From positions 23,984-87,983 of the forward strand of contig CACZCX010000004.1 of the NCBI GenBank assembly GCA_902779875.1: a DNA stretch of 64,000 nucleotides. Direction: 5' to 3'. The translations under genes and the position numbers were made by a program. Positions 34,319-43,051 of this stretch are shown one piece after another. The notes under the pieces are model-generated. The model was not told the origin of the DNA. It worked only from the letters and a program-made list of their open reading frames with translations, and did not search any database. The number at the start of each line of letters is the position of its first letter. The stretch's first letter is position 1. The DNA comes from an uncultured Bacteroidales bacterium. GTDB lineage: Bacteria > Bacteroidota > Bacteroidia > Bacteroidales > Bacteroidaceae.

Positions 34319-34541
34319 ACCCGGCCTGGAAGGCCGGCAGAGTGGAGCGGTATGAAATGAAATGGAATACCGCGGAACGGGTTTGGGGCGCCGCCGCCCC
34401 AAACTAAAAAAATGTCGTGTACCTGATACGCAGATAGGATCCTGTCCCGGACTTTCAAGGCCGCAGGCCAAGAAAGTCAAAACACAACCGAGCCGCGAAG
34501 CGGCGAGCAACCCGCTGCAAAGCGGCGAGCAACCCGCTGCA
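34319..34541. other. Intergenic stretch of short hairpins and a 22-bp tandem repeat
   Basis: No gene is seen. GCGGTAT (34348-34354) and ATACCGC (34367-34373) enclose a GAAATGAAATGG loop; GGTTTGGGGC and GCCCCAAAC pair further on; GACTTTC / GAAAGTC flank a GGCC-rich core. A 22-nt unit starting GCGGCGAGCAACCCGC is repeated exactly twice in tandem (34500-34521 and 34522-34543). The GAAATGAAAT word also occurs, inverted, in the 3' flank of tRNA-Asp. Confidence 0.6.
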
Positions 34542-34664
34542 AAGGGCGCAAAAGGGACGGTTCTATCTGTGCCCTTATGACACGTCAAGAACCGTCCCTA
34601 ATTTATATGCTAAAAGCAGCTTAGCTCAAAAGGGCACAGATAGAACCGTCCCTTTTGTGCCCTT
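34542..34664. repeat. Dispersed palindromic element, locus B
   Basis: Two 35-nt inverted halves (34542-34576 and 34630-34664; 34 of 35 identical) have arms AAGGGCACA / TGTGCCCTT around GGGACGGTTC. A third core, AAGAACCGTCCC, lies between them at 34587-34598. The element begins 2 nt after the rho stop codon. There is no T-run, so it is not a classical terminator. Confidence 0.93.
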
Positions 34665-34666
34665 GG

Positions 34667-36658
34667 TTACGAATTCATGCTGGCCAGGAACTCGGCGTTG
34701 TCGCGAGTTGCTTCCAGACGTGACTTGACGAACTCCATAGCTTCGATGGGATTCATGTCGCTAAGGTACTTGCGCAGTATCCACATGCGGTCCAGAGTGG
34801 TCTGGTCAAGCAGCAGGTCGTCGCGACGGGTGCTTGATGCCACGATGTTCACGGCCGGGAAGATACGCTTGTTGCTCAGGTTGCGGTCAAGCTGGAGCTC
34901 CATGTTACCTGTACCCTTGAACTCCTCAAAGATGACCTCATCCATCTTGGAACCGGTATCGATGAGGGCGGTGGCTATGATAGTGAGCGATCCGCCGTTC
35001 TCGATGTTACGTGCGGCACCGAAGAAACGTTTGGGCTTATGCAGCGCGTTGGCATCGACACCACCTGAAAGCACCTTGCCCGATGCAGGAGCAACGGTGT
35101 TGTAGGCGCGGGCCAGACGTGTGATGGAGTCAAGGAATATGACAACATCGTGTCCGCACTCAACCATGCGCTTGGCCTTCTCGATAACGATGCTGGCAAT
35201 CTTTACATGGTGCTCGGCGGGCTCGTCAAAGGTCGATGCAATAACCTCGGCCTTTACGCTGCGGGCCATATCGGTAACCTCCTCAGGGCGCTCGTCGATG
35301 AGCAGCATTATCATGTAAGCCTCAGGATGGTTGGCGGCTATAGAGTTTGCTATATCCTTGAGCAGTATGGTCTTACCGGTCTTAGGCTGAGCCACGATCA
35401 GGGCACGCTGTCCCTTGCCGATAGGAGCGAACATGTCAACCACGCGGGCGGAGAGATTGTCATTCTTGCCGTTGCACAGGGTGAACTTCTCATCCGGGAA
35501 CAACGGAGTCAGGTGCTCGAACGGAACACGGTCACGTGCAACTGAGGGCTCCAGGCCGTTTATGCGGAACACCTTAACCAGCGGGAAGTATTTCTCACCC
35601 TCACGCGGCGGACGGATTACACCTTCTACGACATCACCGGTCTTAAGACCGAAGAGCTTGATCTGTGACTGTGATACGTATATGTCATCGGGCGATGCCA
35701 GATAGTTGTAGTCCGATGAACGCAGGAATCCGTAGTTATCGGGCATGATCTCAAGTACGCCCTCACCGCGGAGTACGTCACCGAAGTCATACATGCGCTC
35801 CTCCTGACGGCGACCGTTCTGCTGGAAGTTCTGGCGTCCGTTCTGCTGGCCGTTCTGGTTTTGCTGGAAGTTCTGACGTCCGTTCTGCTGGAACTGAGGC
35901 TCGTCGCGGAACTGCTCCTGACGCTGCTGTGCCGGGGCTTCCTGGATATCGGACTCTACGGGCTCGGCGGGCTGGATGGCAGGTTCTGCAACCTGTCTCA
36001 TGGGCTCATCGTCCTGCTCGTAAGCGTCATTTACGGCCATAGTCACATTCTCGTCATCGATCTCGGGCAGGGGAACCTCAACCTGCTGCTTGCGGGGACG
36101 ACCGCGGCGCTGCTGCTTGGAATCCTCCTGACGGGGCTCCTGAGGCATGGCTGCGGGCTCGTTCTGAACCGGCTCTGCTACGGGCTGCTCCACTGCTGCG
36201 GGCTGTTCCTGTGACTTGGATTTGTTGTTACGTGAACGGCTGCGTTTCTTTCCGTCCTGTGCCTCATTCTGCTGAGGCTTCTCCTCTACGGGAGCGGGTG
36301 AGGGGGCAGGTGCGGCGGCAGGTGCAGGTGCGGGTGCCTGAGCCTGAGGCTCCTTGGCCTCCTTTGTCTCTTTCTTGTCGGGCTTGGGAGCGTTCTGCTT
36401 CTTGTCGTTTGACTTGGCTTTACCCTTCTCGCCGTTGGCGGTGTAGACCTTCTCGGGCTCGTTCTTGCGGGTAACCTTGTTGCGGACCTTGGCAGTCTTC
36501 TCGGAATTGTTCTTGGATGCGTGGATGGCCTGCTCGTCAAGAATATCGTACACGAGTGCGTTCTTGTCAGTTGATTTTGCGGATTTCAGACCCATCTCAG
36601 ATGCAAGCGACTGGAGTTCCTCCAAGCTCTTACTCTTTAATTGAAGTATATCGTACAT
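34667..36658 (-). CDS. rho: Transcription termination factor Rho with a long disordered insert
   Basis: A 663-residue protein, versus about 420 in E. coli. Residues 1-40 are the Rho-N helical domain ([19 protein letters not shown]). About 40-290 is low complexity: Lys/Asn-rich, then a PAPAPA stretch, then Gln/Asn-rich ([14 protein letters not shown]). The RNA-binding cold-shock domain ([15 protein letters not shown]) and the RecA-like motor follow, with Walker A AQPKTGKT, the Q-loop and [14 protein letters not shown]. Such inserts are known in Bacteroidota Rho; in B. thetaiotaomicron the disordered region has been linked to condensate formation. It is monocistronic, with a leader of about 125 nt from the promoter at 36794-36802; long rho leaders are often autoregulated. 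Confidence 0.96.
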   Translation of the reverse strand: MYDILQLKSKSLEELQSLASEMGLKSAKSTDKNALVYDILDEQAIHASKNNSEKTAKVRNKVTRKNEPEKVYTANGEKGKAKSNDKKQNAPKPDKKETKEAKEPQAQAPAPAPAAAPAPSPAPVEEKPQQNEAQDGKKRSRSRNNKSKSQEQPAAVEQPVAEPVQNEPAAMPQEPRQEDSKQQRRGRPRKQQVEVPLPEIDDENVTMAVNDAYEQDDEPMRQVAEPAIQPAEPVESDIQEAPAQQRQEQFRDEPQFQQNGRQNFQQNQNGQQNGRQNFQQNGRRQEERMYDFGDVLRGEGVLEIMPDNYGFLRSSDYNYLASPDDIYVSQSQIKLFGLKTGDVVEGVIRPPREGEKYFPLVKVFRINGLEPSVARDRVPFEHLTPLFPDEKFTLCNGKNDNLSARVVDMFAPIGKGQRALIVAQPKTGKTILLKDIANSIAANHPEAYMIMLLIDERPEEVTDMARSVKAEVIASTFDEPAEHHVKIASIVIEKAKRMVECGHDVVIFLDSITRLARAYNTVAPASGKVLSGGVDANALHKPKRFFGAARNIENGGSLTIIATALIDTGSKMDEVIFEEFKGTGNMELQLDRNLSNKRIFPAVNIVASSTRRDDLLLDQTTLDRMWILRKYLSDMNPIEAMEFVKSRLEATRDNAEFLASMNS

Positions 36659-36793
36659 TGTTGTTATAAGCCTTCGGGGCGTATGGAGCGCACGCAGTGC
36701 ATGCCCACATGACCTGAAGTTTGTTAGATGAAAAATCGGATTGAGTGCCGCGGCCGATGGTCCTAAAGGCGGACTGAATTGCGGCTTACGGTT

Positions 36794-36802
36794 GCAAATG
36801 TA
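36794..36802 (-). promoter_or_regulatory. Promoter -7 element of rho
   Basis: TACATTTGC on the minus strand; transcript leader of about 125 nt before the rho ATG at 36658, with no ORF in it. Confidence 0.6.
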
Positions 36803-36842
36803 CTATAAAAATCTGATATGATGTGCCCGATGACTGTTTTTT

Positions 36843-38021
36843 TTACTTTTCAAGCTTTCCCGCAAGCTCCCTTATATCGGCCATATAGAACTGTTCGTCA
36901 TAGTCGGTGGCAATCAGCATGCCGGTCTTGTCATCGATATGGAAACTCCATATGCGGGCATCGGGTACGAGCTCGGCTATGAACTGTCCGTTCCAGTCGA
37001 ATACGCGTATGGTGACATTAAGAGGTTTCTCCTCCTCCTCTTCCTCGTAGACGGTATTATGGTTGTACAGCACATATATCTTATCAGAGTAGAGCACCAT
37101 CTGGTAGACGCCCTCAACTGTCATAGACATCAGGTCTTCACGTTCGGAATACTTGCCATAATCCACAAAATCGGGGCATCTCACACCGAATATATCGCCC
37201 GATACAAGGTCGATGTACGTCATGCGGTCCTGATAGGCATCGGCTATGACCACCTTGTTGCCGTCATCTGACATCCTTACTGTGGAATTATAGAGGATTT
37301 CCGCGTAATGATCCTCCTTGAAATTGGGGAAAACGGGATATATGTCATATTTTACGGTGTCGCCGTCCGGTTTTACAAGAGCGTACAACGGAGGGTAGAA
37401 TTTGATTTCAGGTAACTGGAAGCCGTCTTTTATTCTGGCAGAGCCGTCGGGGTTCATCTCAATCGCCTCATAAGGGATTAAGATTTCATTATAGGTCACA
37501 CCCGAATAGAGAAAGTGTGAGCCGTCGCCCCGGAACAGGGCGCTGAATCCGTTGGCTCTCTTTTCATACGGAGGCAGATCGAGAAGTCTTTCCGGTTTAA
37601 GGTTGGCCCCGTTGCGGATCGAGCCGGTCAGGTTGTATCGGTATATATGGTCCTCATCCTTCAATATGAGATGGCGATCACCGTCAATTACGCTGTTCTG
37701 GTCACAGTATGAGACCGTGAGGAATTCGTTGCCGGCACGTCCGCTGGGCGAGAGCCTGGCGATCACGTTGCCTGAATAGTCAAACACCTTGATCAGTGAC
37801 TGTTTGTCGCTGGTTATGGCCACTATCATGGAGTCCACGGCTATTACGTCACGTACCCCGAAGCACTCCAGCTCCACAGGCTGCAGATGCAGGTCGTAAC
37901 GGGGCGCATCGGTCGCACATGTTATCTCACGCGGGGTATAGTAAACGGTTTTATTGTTATTGCACGATGCAAACAGTACGCCTGCCATGACGTAGGCGGC
38001 AACAAGGACGGACTTTTTCAT
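36843..38021 (-). CDS. Six-bladed beta-propeller lipoprotein
   Basis: A 392-residue secreted lipoprotein (LFASC lipobox, Cys about 20). The mature protein is made of repeated blades such as LIKVFDYSGNVIARLSPSGRAGNEF and ITIRVFDWNGQFIAELV-like strands, as in Bacteroidota 6-bladed propellers of the TolB/NHL-like class often annotated BF3885/BF4221 family. Function unknown; binding of a ligand or protein at the envelope is likely. It resembles the lipoprotein at 41833-43008. An ECF-type promoter (38043-38070) lies immediately upstream, touching the engB stop codon. Confidence 0.8.
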   Translation of the reverse strand: MKKSVLVAAYVMAGVLFASCNNNKTVYYTPREITCATDAPRYDLHLQPVELECFGVRDVIAVDSMIVAITSDKQSLIKVFDYSGNVIARLSPSGRAGNEFLTVSYCDQNSVIDGDRHLILKDEDHIYRYNLTGSIRNGANLKPERLLDLPPYEKRANGFSALFRGDGSHFLYSGVTYNEILIPYEAIEMNPDGSARIKDGFQLPEIKFYPPLYALVKPDGDTVKYDIYPVFPNFKEDHYAEILYNSTVRMSDDGNKVVIADAYQDRMTYIDLVSGDIFGVRCPDFVDYGKYSEREDLMSMTVEGVYQMVLYSDKIYVLYNHNTVYEEEEEEKPLNVTIRVFDWNGQFIAELVPDARIWSFHIDDKTGMLIATDYDEQFYMADIRELAGKLEK

Positions 38022-38042
38022 AGAGATAATTCGGTTTTTTAG

Positions 38043-38070
38043 ATAGACGTAGGCGCAACCTGTTTGTTAT
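38043..38070 (-). promoter_or_regulatory. Putative ECF sigma promoter of the propeller lipoprotein gene
   Basis: On the minus strand ATAACAA (38070-38064), 13 nt, ACGTCTAT (38050-38043), ending 21 nt before the ATG. It is identical in both boxes and in spacing to 49668-49641. The first A is also the last base of the engB TGA. Confidence 0.6.
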
Positions 38071-38666
38071 CAACTTTTGTTTATGCTGCTAATGTAGTCT
38101 AGCACATCGTCGCGGCCGGTCTTGTCGAGTGAGGAGGTGATGAAATGGGGCGGGAGCTCCTCCCACTGCTCCTCGAGGGTGGTGAGGAACTGCTTTACGT
38201 TATCGGAGAGCTTGCCTCGGCCCAGCTTATCGGCCTTGGTGAATATTATGCCGAACGGGACGGAGTTCTCGCCGAGCCACTCTATGAACTCCAGGTCTAT
38301 CTTCTGGGGCTCGTGTCGGCTGTCTATCAGTACGAACAGTGAGGTGAGCTGGGGGCGCTCCAGTATGTAGTCGTTGATTATTTTGGTGAGCTGGTCCTGC
38401 TGGCTCTTGCCGCGCTTGGCGTATCCGTAGCCGGGAAGGTCAACCAGATACCACTCCTTGTTTATGAGGAAATGGTTAATGAGCAGCGTCTTACCGGGTG
38501 TGGCCGATGTCATGGCCAGTCCCTTGCGTCCTGTAAGCATGTTGATGAGACTGGATTTGCCCACGTTGGAACGGCCTATGAAAGCATATTCAGGCAGGTT
38601 ATGGGCGGGGCATTTGTTTACGTCTGTGTTGCTTATTACGAATTCGGCGCTTTTTATCTCCATCAT
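38070..38666 (-). CDS. engB: Ribosome-biogenesis GTPase EngB (YsxC/YihA)
   Basis: A 198-residue GTPase with G1 [10 protein letters not shown]2 in ATPGKT, G3 DLPGYG and G4 FTKADK all present. It supports 50S subunit assembly. There are two possible ATGs in a row (38666 and 38663). It is divergent from recR, with the two promoters about 25 nt apart. Confidence 0.95.
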   Translation of the reverse strand: MMEIKSAEFVISNTDVNKCPAHNLPEYAFIGRSNVGKSSLINMLTGRKGLAMTSATPGKTLLINHFLINKEWYLVDLPGYGYAKRGKSQQDQLTKIINDYILERPQLTSLFVLIDSRHEPQKIDLEFIEWLGENSVPFGIIFTKADKLGRGKLSDNVKQFLTTLEEQWEELPPHFITSSLDKTGRDDVLDYISSINKS

Positions 38667-38681
38667 GTACAGGTTTTATAC

Positions 38682-38690
38682 TGCGAATAT
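38682..38690 (-). promoter_or_regulatory. Putative promoter -7 element of engB
   Basis: TATATTCGC on the minus strand, the TTCG variant, about 16 nt before the start codon. Confidence 0.45.
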
Positions 38691-38714
38691 AACTGTTTTT
38701 GGCCGAAAAAAAAG

Positions 38715-38723
38715 TAAATTTGC
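38715..38723 (+). promoter_or_regulatory. Promoter -7 element of recR
   Basis: TAAATTTGC, 19 nt before the recR ATG at 38743. No well-spaced -33 box is seen. Confidence 0.6.
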
Positions 38724-38742
38724 AACACAACTGACATTAGGA

Positions 38743-39351
38743 ATGAATAGAGAATATCCGTCTGCGGCGCTCGAGAGGGCGGTGGGAGAGTTTTCCAAAC
38801 TCCCCGGCATAGGCCGTAAGACCGCACTCAGACTGGTACTGCACCTGCTCTCCAAGTCCGATGAGGAGGTGGGCGCGTTCGGCCGTGTGTTCTCCACTCT
38901 CAAGCAGGATATCCATTACTGCAAGGTGTGTCATAACATATCGGACTCCGATGTGTGCGAGATATGCGCCAACCCTAAGCGTGACAGCTCGACCATTTGC
39001 GTGGTTGAGAACGTGCAGGACGTGCTGGCCATTGAGAGCACCATGCAGTTCAACGGGCTCTACCATGTGTTGGGCGGCGTGATATCACCCATGGACGGCG
39101 TGGGGCCCCAGGACCTTCAGATTGCCAGCCTTGTGGAGAGAGTCCAGGAGGGTGGAGTCAGGGAGGTCATCCTGGCTCTGAGTCCTACCATGGAGGGCGA
39201 TACCACCAACTTCTTCATATCGCGTAAGCTGCAGCCGCTCGGCGTCAAACTGAGCGTGATAGCCCGTGGCGTGGCTGTGGGCAATAATCTGGAGTATGCC
39301 GATGAGGTGTCGCTGGGCCGTTCCATAGTGGACCGCATCCCGTTTGTCTGA
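38743..39351 (+). CDS. recR: Recombination mediator RecR
   Basis: The start at 38743 ([17 protein letters not shown]) gives 202 residues, the normal length; the frame extends upstream through engB antisense but the promoter at 38715 excludes that. Helix-hairpin-helix [13 protein letters not shown], zinc finger [16 protein letters not shown] and Toprim domain [12 protein letters not shown] are intact. It loads RecA at gaps together with RecO. Confidence 0.95.
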   Translation: MNREYPSAALERAVGEFSKLPGIGRKTALRLVLHLLSKSDEEVGAFGRVFSTLKQDIHYCKVCHNISDSDVCEICANPKRDSSTICVVENVQDVLAIESTMQFNGLYHVLGGVISPMDGVGPQDLQIASLVERVQEGGVREVILALSPTMEGDTTNFFISRKLQPLGVKLSVIARGVAVGNNLEYADEVSLGRSIVDRIPFV

Positions 39352-39386
39352 CCTATTTGCTTTGTCTAGAAGACACATTATTATAT

Positions 39387-39824
39387 ATGAACACCAAGAA
39401 AATGTCCTTAAAGCTGCTCGTAGGATGGATCTCCATCTATGTGATCGCAGCTGTCACCTCTTTCCTGTTTGAACGCGGAATCCTGGAGCGCGGAGTCATA
39501 ACCGAGGCCAGGACCATCTACATCATGCTCACCGTAGGCGTGCTCGTGACACTTGCCATCATACCGCTGTCACTGCGCGGATTCAAGCGTATGGTTGACC
39601 GCCTGGACGAGAAGGAATACCCCGAGTCAAAGATTCAGAAGATATACATGACATGCTCATGGCTCCGCATAGCCGCTTTCTTTGCTGTAGTGGAGTTCGG
39701 CGTGCTGTACTACTATCTCATAGATGATTCGATAGGAATCGACCTTGCCGCTATCGGCGCCATCTGCTCCCTTTTTGCATTCCCCACCAAGAACGGTGTG
39801 GAGCATGAAACCGGTTTCTATTGA
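39387..39824 (+). CDS. Four-helix membrane protein of unknown function
   Basis: A 145-residue protein from ATG 39387 with four hydrophobic segments (about 9-27, 43-65, 88-108 and 112-132) and a basic loop FKRMVDRLDEKEYPESKI between helices 2 and 3. I do not recognise the family. It lies 35 nt after recR and 4 nt before a glycosyltransferase gene, so it is probably co-transcribed with both. Confidence 0.75.
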   Translation: MNTKKMSLKLLVGWISIYVIAAVTSFLFERGILERGVITEARTIYIMLTVGVLVTLAIIPLSLRGFKRMVDRLDEKEYPESKIQKIYMTCSWLRIAAFFAVVEFGVLYYYLIDDSIGIDLAAIGAICSLFAFPTKNGVEHETGFY

Positions 39825-39828
39825 TTCT

Positions 39829-40992
39829 ATGCCATCGGTCAGTGTCATAATTGTCAGCTATAAGGTGCGCTACTACATAGAGCAGTGCCTTGAGTCGGTG
39901 CTGCGCTCGGTTCCCGATGCGCAGGTACTGGTGGTTGACAACAAGTCCGATGACGGATCGGTGGAGTATCTCCGTGAACGTTTTCCTCAGATAGAGGTCA
40001 TAGCCAATGACTTCAACGCAGGTTTCGGAAAGGCCAACAATATGGCTCTGGCTAAGGCTGTGGGCCGATATGTACTGTTCCTCAATCCCGATACCGTAGT
40101 GGCTGAGCGTACCATACCCGGCTGCATAAGATATATGGATGAGCACCCTGAGACAGGTGCTGTGGGCGTACATATGCAGTACGGCAACGGCCGGTTCGCC
40201 CTGGAGTCACGCCGCTCGGTGCCTACGCCATCGGTCTCATTCTGGCATATGACAGGACTGAGCCGCCTTTTCCCGCGCTCACGCAGGTTCGCCCGTTATC
40301 ATCTCACTTACATGGATGCGGCCCGCGAGTGTCCCATCGAGGTTGTATCGGGCGCATATATGTTCGTGCGCAGGGAGGCACTTGACAGGACCGGCGGATT
40401 TGACGAGACCTTCTTTATGTACGGTGAGGATATCGACCTCTCATACCGTATTCTGCAGGCCGGTTACAGCAACCGTTACCTGCCGCTTCCCATCGTCCAT
40501 TACAAAGGCGAGAGCACCATCAAGACCTCATATCGCTACGCCAAGGTGTTCTATGACGCCATGCTCATATTCTACGACAAACATTTTGACCGGTACAGCC
40601 GGCTGTTTGCCTTGTTGGTGCGTATGGTCGTGGAAACCAGGAAAGTGTTTACCTTTATAGGCGAGAACCTGAGGGCGCGCCGCCGCCGGCATGCCGATTT
40701 CTCCGAGAACTGCCTCTATATAGGTCGCGAAGAGACCTTTGCCGGTGTCCTCAAGCTCATATCGGCGAGCTCCATACTCAAGAACCCGCAGTTCGTGGAG
40801 GGCGAGGGGCGTATCGGTCTTGACGTGAAAGGTCTGGACGGCATAGACGCCATACTTTTTGACACTACGGCCTTCACTTTCGATGAAATCCTGGACTGGA
40901 TGTCAGAGAGGGCAGGCGAGGGCAGACGATATACTATGGGCCTGTACAGCGAGAAGACAGGCAAACTGATTACTGAAGACGAAACGCTATGA
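39829..40992 (+). CDS. Family 2 glycosyltransferase
   Basis: A 387-residue protein from ATG 39829 (MPSVSVIIVSYKVRYYIEQC), the first family-like residue; an in-frame ATG at 39805 overlaps the previous gene. GT-A fold: VVDNKSDDGSVEYL, NAGFGKANNMAL, FLNPDTVV (the DXD region) and the acceptor-side GGFDETFFMYGEDIDLSYR. It is closest to the WcaA/rhamnosyltransferase-like group, acting on a cell-surface glycan; sugar and acceptor are unknown. It overlaps the next gene by 4 nt (ATGA). Confidence 0.9.
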   Translation: MPSVSVIIVSYKVRYYIEQCLESVLRSVPDAQVLVVDNKSDDGSVEYLRERFPQIEVIANDFNAGFGKANNMALAKAVGRYVLFLNPDTVVAERTIPGCIRYMDEHPETGAVGVHMQYGNGRFALESRRSVPTPSVSFWHMTGLSRLFPRSRRFARYHLTYMDAARECPIEVVSGAYMFVRREALDRTGGFDETFFMYGEDIDLSYRILQAGYSNRYLPLPIVHYKGESTIKTSYRYAKVFYDAMLIFYDKHFDRYSRLFALLVRMVVETRKVFTFIGENLRARRRRHADFSENCLYIGREETFAGVLKLISASSILKNPQFVEGEGRIGLDVKGLDGIDAILFDTTAFTFDEILDWMSERAGEGRRYTMGLYSEKTGKLITEDETL

Positions 40993-41519
40993 GAGAGACC
41001 GAAATGTTGAGCGACAGCAACTACCAGCTCAGGGCTCCCGAGCCTGAGGACCTGGACGTGCTGTTCAATATGGAGAACGACACCAAGCTCTGGATGGTGT
41101 CGGGTAATGCCGTGCCTTATTCCCGATATCAGATCAAGAAATATATCCAGCAGTCGCAGCATGACTTCTACACCGACCGCCAGGTCCGTTTCATGATAAC
41201 CCGCAAGTCCGATAAGGCCGTGCTGGGAACAATTGACCTTACCGACATAGACCCCTACAACGGTCGCGGCGAGATAGGTATCGCGCTGCTCTCCGAGTAC
41301 CGCGGACAGGGTGTTGCATCGGCTTCACTCAAGATTGTGTCGGAGTACGCAAAAAAAATGCTCAGACTGCGCCAGCTATTCTGTCTGGTGCCCGCCGACA
41401 ACGATTTAAGCATTAAATTATTTGCCAGCAATGGTTTCAGTGAAAGCGGAAGACTCAAAGACTGGCTCGTACATGGCAAAACATACAGTGACGTTCTGGT
41501 ATTGCAGAAATTTTTTTGA
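40989..41519 (+). CDS. GNAT-family N-acetyltransferase (RimJ/RimL-like)
   Basis: A 176-residue acetyltransferase. The N-terminal strand YQLRAPEPEDLDVLFNMEND is typical of the RimJ/RimL/SpeG group; the acetyl-CoA loop is LLSEYRGQGVASASL (about 100-114), followed by NDLSIKLFASNGFSESGRLKDW. Substrate unknown: a ribosomal protein or a polyamine is possible. Translationally coupled to the glycosyltransferase upstream. Confidence 0.88.
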   Translation: MRETEMLSDSNYQLRAPEPEDLDVLFNMENDTKLWMVSGNAVPYSRYQIKKYIQQSQHDFYTDRQVRFMITRKSDKAVLGTIDLTDIDPYNGRGEIGIALLSEYRGQGVASASLKIVSEYAKKMLRLRQLFCLVPADNDLSIKLFASNGFSESGRLKDWLVHGKTYSDVLVLQKFF

Positions 41520-41538
41520 AAAAAACTTGCTCAGACGC

Positions 41539-41568
41539 TTGTAGGATTAAAAAATGTGCGTACCTTTG
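41539..41568 (+). promoter_or_regulatory. Promoter of tRNA-Asp
   Basis: TTG at 41539-41541, a 19-nt spacer, then TACCTTTG at 41561-41568; the tRNA begins 18 nt later. Confidence 0.75.
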
Positions 41569-41585
41569 CCATCGCAAAACAGCGA

Positions 41586-41659
41586 GGTGCGTTAGTTCAG
41601 CTGGTTAGAATGCCGCCCTGTCACGGCGGAGGTCATGGGTTCGAGTCCCATACGCACCG
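41586..41659 (+). tRNA. tRNA-Asp (GTC)
   Basis: 74 nt without encoded CCA. Acceptor arms GGTGCGT / ACGCACC, D arm AGTTCAGCTGGTTAGA, anticodon loop CTGTCAC giving GTC, T arm ATGGG-TTCGAGT-CCCAT, discriminator G. Confidence 0.96.
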
Positions 41660-41660
41660 C

Positions 41661-41694
41661 AAAAAAGAGAGTCGCAAACGCGGCTCTCTTTTTT
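41661..41694 (+). terminator. Terminator of tRNA-Asp
   Basis: AAAAAAGAGAG(T)CGC pairs with GCG(G)CTCTCTTTTTT; 14 of 15 pairs, 4-nt loop. Confidence 0.85.
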
Positions 41695-41696
41695 GT

Positions 41697-41767
41697 GGTG
41701 CGTAGCACCTTTTTTTATTTCGCTACGCGAAAGCGCTTCATTTCATTTCGCTTGGCGGCCCTCCGGG
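41697..41767 (+). repeat. tRNA-Asp 3'-flank repeat (second copy of the tRNA-flank word)
   Basis: GGTGCGTA (41697-41704) is complementary to the last 8 nt of the tRNA-Asp acceptor (41651-41658) and forms a small hairpin with the following GCACC and a T7 run. 41708-41733 and 41757-41767 match the flank of tRNA-Cys (24602-24644). A palindrome-like GAAAGCG...CGCTT lies between them. Confidence 0.7.
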
Positions 41768-41804
41768 TCCGCTCTCACCCTCCGGGTTCGCCCCGTTACG
41801 ATTG

Positions 41805-41835
41805 TGACGGAAAGGGGTCAGACCCCAATCCGTCA
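41805..41835. repeat. Dispersed palindromic element, locus C1 (GGGGTCAGACCCC type)
   Basis: A 31-nt palindrome, TGACGGA-A-AGGGGTCAGACCCC-A-A-TCCGTCA. Its TGA (minus strand, 41835-41833) is the stop codon of the propeller lipoprotein gene. Confidence 0.93.
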
Positions 41836-43008
41836 CTCCAGGTCTTTGAAGCGGAACTGAAGGAGGATGGGGTTGTCGTCGTTCTGGGCTTGGACGGCAT
41901 CCAGGATCTGCTGACCGAGTTCGGACAACGGGACGGAACTGTCTTTCTCAACACTCTGGAGTTGATAGACATAGGATGTTCCGTTTATTCCAGCCAGGGT
42001 GGTGGTGTATTTCAGTCCGGGAATCGTAAGCTTTGAATAGTTGGCGCTTTTGCGTCCGTTTGTCAGATAATAGTGCGTGTAACTCTTGGCGTAATCGTCA
42101 TGATGGCGTTCGTAACAGAAACTTAACAGGTCGCCGTTCTTGACGGGAACGCCGTAAGTGATGGCTAATCCTTCTTTCATGTATTGTTCCCATTCTTCGT
42201 CTAAAATCAAAATGGAATATGGCCCCCGATTTGTATAGGACCTGGGAAATCCCTTGTCTCCGAATGTGAAACTGAATTCCAGTTTCAGGCTGTCTTCATC
42301 GGTCAGGCTGTATATATTGTTTTCATAACCGAACGTAGCCACGAGAGGGTTCTGCGGATTCGTGAACTGGTTGGTGAAAGTCGGCCCAATCCGGTTTCCT
42401 CCCATATTCTCATATTTTTTTATAATTATGGCAGTGTCCGGCAGTATGCTGACGAGCTGAAGGTCCGTTCCGTATTTCCAGTCTGCATTCAGACATCGGC
42501 CGTCACCCAGTTGAACCAGATTGCGTATGCTCGCCATGAACCAGTTATGGCCTGTGCCAAGTAATTCCAGTCCGGGTAGCTGAAAGGTAAATATCTGGAA
42601 ATCCTGGTAATATTTCTCGGGGTCCCGGCTGTAAAGAAGGAGTTGTTTCCTGTCCGGCTGGTATAAGAAATTGAGCAGTGAAATATACTCGTTATGACCA
42701 CGGCCGTATCGGTCTATAGTGCCCAAAAGATTGCCGTCGTTATCAAATACGCTTATGTCCTTGAAAGCATAATCAATGTCCGGGGCGATTGAAAAGAAAT
42801 AATCGTCATAGAAGTAGAATAATATGGCATTGGGTATCGGCTTGTCCGACTTCAGGGGGATGATCCTGATATCGCAGGCAACGTCTTCCAATACGGCCTC
42901 CACGGCGTCATCGGGGTCGATGAGGACGACTTCGTTGTTGCTCCGGTTGCATGACGTGGCTGCCAGCAGCACCGCCATTGAGCAGAAAAGATAATTCAAG
43001 CGTTTCAT
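41833..43008 (-). CDS. Six-bladed beta-propeller lipoprotein
   Basis: A 391-residue protein from ATG 43008 (MKRLNYLFCSMAVLLAATSC, lipobox Cys 20); the longer frame to 43044 starts inside a repeat and lacks a signal peptide. The mature part shows propeller blades (DISVFDNDGNLLGTIDRYGRGHNEY, quoted by its core VFDNDGNLLGTI) and resembles the lipoprotein at 36843-38021. Function unknown. It lies downstream of the ECF sigma factor and its membrane partner, and is flanked exactly by two GGGGTCnGACCCC palindromes; its stop codon is part of one. Confidence 0.8.
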   Translation of the reverse strand: MKRLNYLFCSMAVLLAATSCNRSNNEVVLIDPDDAVEAVLEDVACDIRIIPLKSDKPIPNAILFYFYDDYFFSIAPDIDYAFKDISVFDNDGNLLGTIDRYGRGHNEYISLLNFLYQPDRKQLLLYSRDPEKYYQDFQIFTFQLPGLELLGTGHNWFMASIRNLVQLGDGRCLNADWKYGTDLQLVSILPDTAIIIKKYENMGGNRIGPTFTNQFTNPQNPLVATFGYENNIYSLTDEDSLKLEFSFTFGDKGFPRSYTNRGPYSILILDEEWEQYMKEGLAITYGVPVKNGDLLSFCYERHHDDYAKSYTHYYLTNGRKSANYSKLTIPGLKYTTTLAGINGTSYVYQLQSVEKDSSVPLSELGQQILDAVQAQNDDNPILLQFRFKDLE

Positions 43009-43020
43009 ATTTTTTTTAAA

Positions 43021-43051
43021 CGACGGAAAGGGGTCTGACCCCAATCCGTCA
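43021..43051. repeat. Dispersed palindromic element, locus C2
   Basis: Same 31-nt palindrome as 41805-41835 with two base changes (GGGGTCTGACCCC centre; CGACGG end). Its TGA (43051-43049) is the stop codon of the membrane protein gene upstream. Confidence 0.93.

Noticed and set aside
38458-38742. N-terminal extension of the recR frame
   Set aside because: It runs antisense through engB and starts before the recR promoter at 38715; normal RecR length is obtained from 38743.
41695-42036. Plus-strand ORF after tRNA-Asp
   Set aside because: It is translated from the tRNA, its flank repeat and the antisense of the propeller lipoprotein; no family-like sequence.
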